Shown here piece after piece: positions 1-5,684 of a stretch of DNA of 6,027 bases. Position numbers and translations under genes: made by a program. Numbering within the stretch: position 1 is the stretch's first letter; each line of letters begins with the position of its first letter. Source of the DNA: CALRBF01 sp041164045. GTDB taxonomy: Bacteria; Patescibacteriota; Minisyncoccia; SW-4-49-11. Under the pieces are notes generated by a model. It ran no database searches. It had not been told where the DNA came from and saw only the letters and a list, made by a program, of their open reading frames with translations. Location of the stretch: the NCBI GenBank assembly GCA_041164045.1, contig JBEAQD010000030.1, positions 1-6,027 on the forward strand, written 5' to 3'.

Positions 1-2315
1 ATATTTTGACCGCTATACTAATATTCACTAGTATATATGTGTATATAGTTTCATATGTATTTATAGTATTAAAGCTTAGATCTAATGAAGATGAATTTAT
101 TCTAGTTAATAATTATGCAGAGATAATAGACTATGATACTGCTCAGCATTTAGTTAGATATTTCCCCAAAAAACTTACATATGTTCAACTACTAAAAGCT
201 ATTAGTAAAAGTAGTAGAGGTAAGACTATACTTGCATATATGGGTCTGGATTCAGATACATTTTATAAAAGAGTTAAAGACCTTGGATTAGATCAAAATG
301 CAAATTTAATACCAATAGAAGAATTATTAGAAAGTGCTAATAATTTGAGAATAAATTGGGAGGAAAAAAGAATAGGAGCACATATACTATTATATGTTAT
401 ATTTCAACAAGAGCAGGAAAATATATTTCATACCCTATTAGATCAATTAGATTTATCCAAAGAAGACTTTTTGCAAATTGTGTCTTGGGAAGCTCTATAC
501 CATAGTAATAGTAAAGTTATTTCTACCTGGAGTCCAGAAGGTTTATACAAAAGTTTTGGATCATTAGGACGTTCTTGGACGATTGGCTATACTAATGATT
601 TGGATAGAATTACTGATGATATTACTGAATCCATAGTTCATAGAGATCCTCACAGAGTTATTATCCATCAAGATATATTAAGACGCGTATTAAGTAACTT
701 GTCTAATTCTAATAGGCATAATATATTACTATTAGGAAATATAGGAGTGGGGAAAAGGTCTCTTATTGAAAATTTAGCTTTTACTATTAGACAGTATCAG
801 ATAGAAAAGAATAAGAACCTCAGTCGTGTCTTGAAGCTAAATACTACGGATTTAATATCAGGTACACCAGAGGCTCCTCAATATCTATTAAATGCTCTCA
901 ACTATGCTGAAAAATCAGGTAATATAATTTTAGTTATTGAAAATATATCGGAATTATTCTTATCAGCCGATGATGAAATTAGAAATATTATTGTCAAGTT
1001 TTTAAACTCTAAGATTATTAATGTGATTGGTATTGATAATCCAGAAGGGTATCATAGTGGGGTGAAAAGTTTTCCTGTTATAGACAGTTTGTTTGAGGAT
1101 ATTACAGTAGAAGATGCTTCTCAAGAAGATACAATGTATGTACTTATGATGACATCTTTTGATTTATATCGTAGATATAATAAGTATATTACCTATCAAT
1201 CTTTGCGAGCAGTGATGAATTTTTCAGAGAGATATATTAGTAAGGGAGGTTTCCCTGGTAAAGCTGTAGAAATATTATCTGATGCTGTTAATCAAGCTAA
1301 TATAGAAGGTAGCCCATTTGTACTCGAGAGTCATATTAGGACTGTTGTCTCAGAGAGGGCTAACATTAATGTAAACACTTTACAAAATACCGAAAAAGAT
1401 GCATTGCTATCATTAGAAGAAAAATTACAAGCTGAAATTAAAGGTCAGCCAGAGGGGCTGACTGCTCTTGTCAATGCACTAAAGAGAGCACAATTGGATG
1501 TAAAGGCTAGAGATAAACCAATAGGTACATTTCTTTTTTTGGGTCCTACTGGAGTTGGAAAAACAGAGACCGCTAAGGCTTTGGCCAAACATTATTTCGG
1601 GTCAAGTGATAGGATGATTAGGTTGGATATGAATGAGTTTGGTAGTGAAGAATCAGTCTATGGTATTTTAGGTTCTCCAGCGGGGGAAGATAATTTATTT
1701 CAAGAAGGTTTTTTGACCAAAAGAATACAGGATAAACCTTTCTCATTAATATTATTGGATGAAATTGAGAAAGCTCATAGACAAGTATTGAATATATTTT
1801 TACAAATTCTAGACGAAGGATTGTTGACAGATAATAGGGGCATTAGAACTGACTTTAGAAACTCTATTATTATTGCTACCTCCAATGCCGGAGCTTTATT
1901 CTTGAGGGAATTTATTCGTACCCATTCTGAATTTGATAAAGTTGCATTCAAGAAAGAATTAATAGATACCATTATCAAAGGTAAAGAGTTCGCTCCAGAG
2001 TTTATTAATAGATTCACAGATGTTATAGTATATTATCCGTTAGATATAGATACGGTAAGTGAAATAGCTTCCAAAATAATTGAAGGTATGGTCAATAGCT
2101 TTGATGAGGAAAGGGGCGTTAAACTCGAGATAGATAATGAAGCTATTAGATATCTTGCTGAAAAAGGTTATAACCCAGATTTTGGTGCTCGTGAGTTAGA
2201 AAGGACAATTTCATCAATTTTGGAGACATATTTAGCAAACTATATTCTGATCAACTCCGTTAAAAGAGGTGATATTATTCGAGTTACCTTAGATGATATT
2301 ATAGATAAAAATTAG
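1..2315 (+). CDS. Membrane-anchored ClpA/ClpC-like double AAA+ ATPase, probably 5'-partial
   Basis: This is an Hsp100/Clp-family ATPase, which would remodel or unfold proteins using ATP. The frame is open to the left edge, so the TTG at 6 is only the first possible start and the true start probably lies outside; residues are counted from it. Residues 3-24 form a hydrophobic membrane segment. About 45-165 looks like a diverged double Clp-N repeat. The first AAA+ module (about 215-440) has Walker A G244-NIGVGKRS and ends with a VEDASQEDT motif, but its Walker B acidic pair is E312-N313. The second module has Walker A G513-PTGVGKT, Walker B D585-E586, sensor-1 N627, arginine finger R669 in PEFINRF, and sensor-2 R729 in GARELER. 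There is no ClpB middle coiled coil between the modules and no IGF/VGF-type ClpP-docking loop before PEFINRF. The family is certain. The subtype is not: databases would probably call it a Clp protease ATP-binding subunit. It lies just upstream of hrcA and grpE, which fits a stress role. Confidence 0.93.
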   Translation, partial: ILTAILIFTSIYVYIVSYVFIVLKLRSNEDEFILVNNYAEIIDYDTAQHLVRYFPKKLTYVQLLKAISKSSRGKTILAYMGLDSDTFYKRVKDLGLDQNANLIPIEELLESANNLRINWEEKRIGAHILLYVIFQQEQENIFHTLLDQLDLSKEDFLQIVSWEALYHSNSKVISTWSPEGLYKSFGSLGRSWTIGYTNDLDRITDDITESIVHRDPHRVIIHQDILRRVLSNLSNSNRHNILLLGNIGVGKRSLIENLAFTIRQYQIEKNKNLSRVLKLNTTDLISGTPEAPQYLLNALNYAEKSGNIILVIENISELFLSADDEIRNIIVKFLNSKIINVIGIDNPEGYHSGVKSFPVIDSLFEDITVEDASQEDTMYVLMMTSFDLYRRYNKYITYQSLRAVMNFSERYISKGGFPGKAVEILSDAVNQANIEGSPFVLESHIRTVVSERANINVNTLQNTEKDALLSLEEKLQAEIKGQPEGLTALVNALKRAQLDVKARDKPIGTFLFLGPTGVGKTETAKALAKHYFGSSDRMIRLDMNEFGSEESVYGILGSPAGEDNLFQEGFLTKRIQDKPFSLILLDEIEKAHRQVLNIFLQILDEGLLTDNRGIRTDFRNSIIIATSNAGALFLREFIRTHSEFDKVAFKKELIDTIIKGKEFAPEFINRFTDVIVYYPLDIDTVSEIASKIIEGMVNSFDEERGVKLEIDNEAIRYLAEKGYNPDFGARELERTISSILETYLANYILINSVKRGDIIRVTLDDIIDKN

Positions 2316-2324
2316 ATCAAAATC

Positions 2325-2353
2325 TTGAAAAAATGTTAATTCTATGCTATAAT
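2325..2353 (+). promoter_or_regulatory. Strong sigma-70-type promoter for hrcA, predicted leaderless
   Basis: The -35 box TTGAAA (2325-2330; 5 of 6 consensus bases) is followed by a 17-base spacer and a perfect TATAAT (2348-2353). A TG at 2345-2346 makes it an extended -10. The expected start of transcription, seven bases after the hexamer, is about 2360, and the hrcA ATG is at 2362. The message should therefore have almost no leader. No CIRCE operator (TTAGCACTC-N9-GAGTGCTAA) is visible around it. The only symmetry is a weak TCAA-AATC-TTGA at 2317-2328, which is too small to call an operator. Confidence 0.85.
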
Positions 2354-2361
2354 TACTGTAT

Positions 2362-3087
2362 ATGGATAGTAGAAAAGAACAATTTTTGGAGTATGTAATC
2401 CTTGATTATATTGATACTGCTCAACCAGTATCATCCTTTACTATACAGAAAAAATATCAACTACCATACTCTAGTGCTACAATTAGAAATGAGTTATCTT
2501 ATCTTGAGGAAGATGGTTATTTGACTCAGGTTCACACCTCTTCGGGAAGAATACCTACAGACAAAGGTTATAGATATTATGTCAATAGACTTCTTGGCAG
2601 GCAAGAAATTTTACGCCAATATGCTTCTGTGACTCATAAATTACTGAATGATATGAATAAGATGAATGAAATTCATCTTAAGTTAAAGAAACTTTTATTA
2701 TCATTTGCTCATGAGTCTGGAAATGTTGCTATGGGTAAATTATCCTCAGACTTAATATTTGAAGAAGGTGTATCTAATTTTTTAAACCAGCCAGGATTTT
2801 CATCGGTAGAATTTATTAGAAATGCATTAGAAGATTTAGAAGAAATCAAATCTCATATTGATGAAATTAGTCAAGATGTAAGTCAGGGGAGCTATAAGCT
2901 ATATATCGGAGAAGAAAGCCCTCATACATCGATGCATAAATATGCTGTTATTGTGGGTAAGTTTTCAATTGACTCAGATGATGGTACAATAGTTGTAGTA
3001 GGGCCAAAGGGTATGCAGTATGCAAAAAATATAGCTCTAGTGGAATATATGCTTAATAGTAATAATAATTATGAAGAAGAAAGATAA
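2362..3087 (+). CDS. hrcA: Heat-inducible transcription repressor HrcA, short form
   Basis: HrcA represses chaperone genes by binding the CIRCE operator, and its folding depends on GroEL in studied bacteria. The N-terminal winged helix (residues 1-78) is well conserved, with the recognition helix around SSATIRNEL (37-45) and the signature HTSSGRIPTDKGYRYYV (58-74). The C-terminal part keeps family motifs: EEGVSNFLNQPGF (134-146), LYIGEESP (180-187), GPKGMQY (214-220) and ALVEY (225-229). At 241 residues it is about 100 shorter than the usual 340 or so. The missing part falls between about 80 and 180 and corresponds to the inserted dimerising domain and parts of the GAF-like core. The start is fixed: an in-frame TAA lies at 2350-2352 and the ATG at 2362 is the only standard start before the winged helix. 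No ribosome-binding site fits between promoter and ATG. The 3' end overlaps grpE by 17 bases. The family call is secure. Confidence 0.95.
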   Translation: MDSRKEQFLEYVILDYIDTAQPVSSFTIQKKYQLPYSSATIRNELSYLEEDGYLTQVHTSSGRIPTDKGYRYYVNRLLGRQEILRQYASVTHKLLNDMNKMNEIHLKLKKLLLSFAHESGNVAMGKLSSDLIFEEGVSNFLNQPGFSSVEFIRNALEDLEEIKSHIDEISQDVSQGSYKLYIGEESPHTSMHKYAVIVGKFSIDSDDGTIVVVGPKGMQYAKNIALVEYMLNSNNNYEEER

Positions 3088-3586
3088 TCAAACCGAAGAA
3101 GTACAGAGTAAATCTAATGATAACATAGATTTTGAGCAATTAATTGAGCAGATAAAGGAGGAGTCAGCTTATAATTTAGCTGGTTGGCAAAGAGCTCAAG
3201 CAGATTATCAAAATTTAAGAAAAGAGTCAGAGCAATTTCGAATAGATAGTATCAAGTTATCAAATAAAGCATTAATTGAAAATTTAATTCCAGTTTTTGA
3301 TAATTTTGCTATAGCTACAAAGCATTTACCTGAAGATTTACAAAATAATAACTGGGTGCAAGGCATAGTTTATATTTATAAACAATTACAAGACATTTTA
3401 ATAACCGAAGGAGTTGAAATTATTAATCCTATGGGTGAAATTTTTGATCCTAATATACATGAAGCAGTAGAAACTGTGGAAGCAGAAGACTCAGAGAAGC
3501 AAAATTTAATTATAGAGGTATTACAAGTAGGGTATAAATTAAATGGCACTTTAATTCGTTCTGCTCGTGTTAAAGTATCATCCTAG
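3071..3586 (+). CDS. grpE: Nucleotide exchange factor GrpE (DnaK cochaperone)
   Basis: GrpE dimers release ADP from DnaK (Hsp70) and so drive its substrate cycle in the cytoplasm. The first 18 residues are charged and probably disordered. Residues 20-62 form the long coiled-coil helix, including AYNLAGWQRAQADYQNLRKE (33-52). LIPVFDNF (72-79) is the family's LLPVLDN motif. GEIFDPNIHEAVE (122-134) and the ending GYKLNGTLIRSARVKVSS are the signature of the C-terminal beta-wing that contacts DnaK. The length of 171 residues is complete for the family. It starts inside the last codons of hrcA, in another frame, so the two are surely on one transcript and perhaps translationally coupled. No Shine-Dalgarno sequence precedes the ATG. 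DnaK is not encoded in this window, which is unlike the classical hrcA-grpE-dnaK-dnaJ order. Confidence 0.97.
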   Translation: MKKKDNQTEEVQSKSNDNIDFEQLIEQIKEESAYNLAGWQRAQADYQNLRKESEQFRIDSIKLSNKALIENLIPVFDNFAIATKHLPEDLQNNNWVQGIVYIYKQLQDILITEGVEIINPMGEIFDPNIHEAVETVEAEDSEKQNLIIEVLQVGYKLNGTLIRSARVKVSS

Positions 3587-3588
3587 TT

Positions 3589-4641
3589 ATGGATTGGTCT
3601 AATATATGGCTATATATTGGAATTCTTAATATAGTTTATTTTATAACATTCTTGATTTTCAAAATTTTGCTTAAACAAAAATGGATAAAATACATTTTTG
3701 AAAATAAATTTAGAGATAGAGATATTCATAGTGAAGTGAAGCCTAAAATAGGTGGGTTAGTGATTATCCCTAGCTTTATTATAATAGTAATTCTTTTGGT
3801 TTTATTCGGCTTATTACCTTGGCAAAATGAGTTTTTGGGTCTTTTGATGGGTGCTCTAGCTATTCTAACTTATGGTTATATAGACGAAAAGCTAGATTTG
3901 CATTGGAGTATTCAGTTTATTTGGCAATTTGGCATTGCAGCTATTGTAATTTGGTCTGGAGTTGGTATCCAAGCTATTAACTTACCTAATGGAGAATTAT
4001 GGTTTATAGATAATTATAAATTGGGTGGGATAGTCTTTCCACAAGATATAATCACCTTGCTATGGATTGTAGGGCTTATGAATGTAGTTAACTGGTTAGA
4101 TGGTATTGATGGCTTGGCTGGAGGAGTAGGGATTGTTGGATTTCTAACTTTATTTATATTGTCTTTGACTTTATTCGTAAATCAGCCTCATATTGCCTTA
4201 ATTTCGATCATATTAGTAGGTTTATATTTGGGATTCTTACGATTCAATTGGCATCCATCTAAGATCTTTTTGGGCACTTATGGTAGTATGTTTTTAGGCT
4301 ATATGTTAGCCGTTTTAGCTTTGATTAGTGGAGGCAAAATAGCTACATCAGCTTTAGTCTTGGCTTTCCCTATTATAGATGCTATAGTTGTGATTTCGCA
4401 AAGAATTTGGAATAAAAAATCTATTTTTGAGGCAGATAACAGACACTTTCATCATAAATTATTACAATCTGGTCTTAGTCAGAAAGCAGCTGTTATGATT
4501 ATGTACCTTATTAGTATATTCTTTGGTGTATCGGCTCTGATTTTAGATACTAGAGGTAAATTAATTGTGTTTTTCCTAGGAATGCTTGCTTTGATCATAG
4601 TTTCAATTTTGATAGCTAAATTTGTTGTCAAAGATAATTAA
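3589..4641 (+). CDS. MraY/WecA-family polyprenyl-phosphate sugar-1-phosphate transferase (glycosyltransferase family 4)
   Basis: Members of this family move a sugar-1-phosphate from a UDP-sugar to a polyprenyl phosphate, the first membrane step of peptidoglycan, teichoic acid or O-antigen synthesis. The 350-residue protein has about ten or eleven hydrophobic segments. Family motifs occur in order: H47-SEVKPKIGG near the N-terminus, the acidic pair D99-E100 (usually DD), N165-VVNWLDGIDGLAGG with D171 and D174, then G229-TYGSMFLG (usually GDxGS) and D283-NRHFHHKL, the nucleotide-sugar histidine loop. The aspartate of GDxGS, a metal-binding residue in MraY, is a threonine here (T230). The motif set resembles WecA/TagO more than MraY, and the sugar cannot be told from the sequence. 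The gene starts two bases after the grpE stop and has no Shine-Dalgarno sequence, so it probably shares the hrcA-grpE transcript. Confidence 0.9.
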   Translation: MDWSNIWLYIGILNIVYFITFLIFKILLKQKWIKYIFENKFRDRDIHSEVKPKIGGLVIIPSFIIIVILLVLFGLLPWQNEFLGLLMGALAILTYGYIDEKLDLHWSIQFIWQFGIAAIVIWSGVGIQAINLPNGELWFIDNYKLGGIVFPQDIITLLWIVGLMNVVNWLDGIDGLAGGVGIVGFLTLFILSLTLFVNQPHIALISIILVGLYLGFLRFNWHPSKIFLGTYGSMFLGYMLAVLALISGGKIATSALVLAFPIIDAIVVISQRIWNKKSIFEADNRHFHHKLLQSGLSQKAAVMIMYLISIFFGVSALILDTRGKLIVFFLGMLALIIVSILIAKFVVKDN

Positions 4642-4666
4642 ATATGATAATATAAGTTTATATAAT
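4625..4666 (+). promoter_or_regulatory. Possible promoter(s) for the prepilin genes
   Basis: The 38-base gap between the transferase and the first prepilin, with the end of the transferase gene, holds two overlapping candidates. One is TTGTCA (4625-4630), a 17-base spacer and TAATAT (4648-4653), which would give a leader of about 20 bases. The other is a perfect TATAAT at 4661-4666 with only a poor -35 box, which would start about seven bases before the ATG. Such AT-rich sequence produces -10 boxes by chance, so only moderate weight is justified. No terminator hairpin with a T-run is present in the gap, so read-through from grpE is also possible. Confidence 0.45.
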
Positions 4667-4679
4667 TTACAAAATAAAT

Positions 4680-5243
4680 ATGTTATACAAAAAGGGTTAT
4701 AGTTTTATAGAGGTCTTATTAGCAGGTTCTATTTTATCTTTAGCTATATCAGGAATAGTAGCTTCTATGATAATAGCTCAGAGAAATAATCAATCTAGTA
4801 TCGCACAAAGTCAAGCTCTAGCTATGGCTGAAGAGGGTATTATAGCATTAAAATCAATTAGAGATAGAGATTATTCGGCTCTTATTAATACAAACGACAC
4901 TACTAATAACCCTAGTGGAGCACAGTTTGGGCTGTCATTTTCCGATGGAGTTTGGAATCTTATTCTAAGTCCCACTACATCTCAAGATAAATTAGATCGT
5001 CCAGACAGAACTAGAAGAGTTAAAATTGAAGATGATATAATACCAGATGCCAAAAAAGTAACTGTGACAGTGAAGTATCAAGTCAATCCAGAAGGAGATA
5101 CTGCTAATTTAGAATTATCAGAGACATTAATTAATATGGCAAAAAAACCTACAGGTGTAACCTCTGAGAGTAGAAATTATAGATTGATTGATGATAATTT
5201 GGGAGATATAAGAGATAATAGTCTTAATCAAACAGCACCATAA
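4680..5243 (+). CDS. Type IV prepilin-like protein (PilV/GspI-like minor pilin)
   Basis: The N-terminus has the class III signal of type IV pilins and type II secretion pseudopilins: a short basic leader (MLYKKG), a predicted prepilin peptidase cut after G6, then YSFIE with the conserved glutamate E11 at +5. A hydrophobic helix follows to about residue 30. The next part, AMAEEGIIALKSIRDRDYSAL (about 48-68), and a later W resemble minor pilins that I associate with Candidate Phyla Radiation genomes. The remainder is a polar globular domain ending in a hydrophilic tail (SRNYRLIDDNLGD), with no cysteines. The mature protein would be about 181 residues, assembled from the membrane into a pilus-like fibre or its tip complex. 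Its stop codon shares one base with the next prepilin's ATG. The assembly ATPase, platform protein and prepilin peptidase are not in the window. The prepilin class is secure; the exact subunit role is inferred. Confidence 0.88.
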   Translation: MLYKKGYSFIEVLLAGSILSLAISGIVASMIIAQRNNQSSIAQSQALAMAEEGIIALKSIRDRDYSALINTNDTTNNPSGAQFGLSFSDGVWNLILSPTTSQDKLDRPDRTRRVKIEDDIIPDAKKVTVTVKYQVNPEGDTANLELSETLINMAKKPTGVTSESRNYRLIDDNLGDIRDNSLNQTAP

Positions 5244-5680
5244 TGCGTAAAACAGGATTTACATTATTAGAAATATTATTAGTAATGACTCTAATTAGTA
5301 TTTTATTAGTAATTTTAATTAGATTGATTAATCCATATCAGCAAGTTGGAGATATTAACAATGCACAAAGACGGGCAGATGTACTAAGTATTTATACAGC
5401 GGTTAATCAGTATAGAGACGCTAATTCTGGAAATTTACCAACTGGGATTACTGATGAATTAAAGTCTATTTGCAAGCCAGGTTGCTCCGTTAGTTCGGAT
5501 AAGATAGATATCAGTGAAGCAATAGAAACATATATTGCATTTGGCAATATTCCAATAGATCCTCAACAATCAGAAAATTCAGATGTTACAGGCTACACAA
5601 TATATGTAACTAGTCAAGGACGAGTAGTAGTTTCTGCCACTCTAGCACAAAATGGTGATATAATTAATACTTTAGAATAA
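5243..5680 (+). CDS. Type IV prepilin-like protein (PulG/GspG-like)
   Basis: This is a second small prepilin. The leader MRKTG is followed by FTLLE, which places the cut after G5 and the +5 glutamate at E10, and then by a hydrophobic helix to about residue 28. INPYQQVGDINNAQRRADV (29-47) and AVNQYRDANSGNLP (53-66) match the conserved helix of GspG-like and Candidate Phyla Radiation pilins. The C-terminal lobe carries a close cysteine pair (C77, C81), then NIPIDPQ, GYTIYV and a last strand GRVVVSATLAQNG. The length of 145 residues suits a major-type pilin or pseudopilin. The ATG at 5243 overlaps the previous TAA as TAATG, which points to coupled translation and matched production of the two subunits. 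No Shine-Dalgarno sequence is seen. It could be the main fibre subunit of a type IV pilus or part of a secretion pseudopilus; the sequence alone does not decide. Confidence 0.9.
   Translation: MRKTGFTLLEILLVMTLISILLVILIRLINPYQQVGDINNAQRRADVLSIYTAVNQYRDANSGNLPTGITDELKSICKPGCSVSSDKIDISEAIETYIAFGNIPIDPQQSENSDVTGYTIYVTSQGRVVVSATLAQNGDIINTLE
5656..5664 (+). promoter_or_regulatory. Weak candidate extended -10 upstream of the last gene
   Basis: TGATATAAT lies within the last codons of the second prepilin gene, 20 bases before the ATG at 5685. Transcription would start near 5671 and give a leader of about 14 bases. No -35 box is recognisable. The identical nine bases also occur inside the first prepilin gene at 5033-5041, where no promoter is expected, so this may be chance. 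Confidence 0.3.
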
Positions 5681-5684
5681 AAAT

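Noticed and set aside
1775..2017. An 80-codon open frame on the minus strand
   Set aside because: It lies wholly inside the conserved second AAA+ module, has no recognisable motif and no start signal; it is a shadow of the plus-strand gene.
2314..2328. Small inverted repeats (AGAT-CAAA-ATCT, TCAA-AATC-TTGA) after the Clp gene
   Set aside because: Four-base stems with no G+C-rich part and no T-run; neither a terminator nor a CIRCE-like operator.
4650..4663. Palindrome ATATAAGTTTATAT between the transferase and the first prepilin
   Set aside because: Six-base A/T arms with a two-base centre occur easily by chance at this base composition; too weak for a terminator and without a T-run.
5033..5041. 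TGATATAAT extended -10 box inside the first prepilin gene
   Set aside because: No -35 box and no gene start nearby; best explained by coding for Asp-Asp-Ile-Ile in AT-rich sequence.
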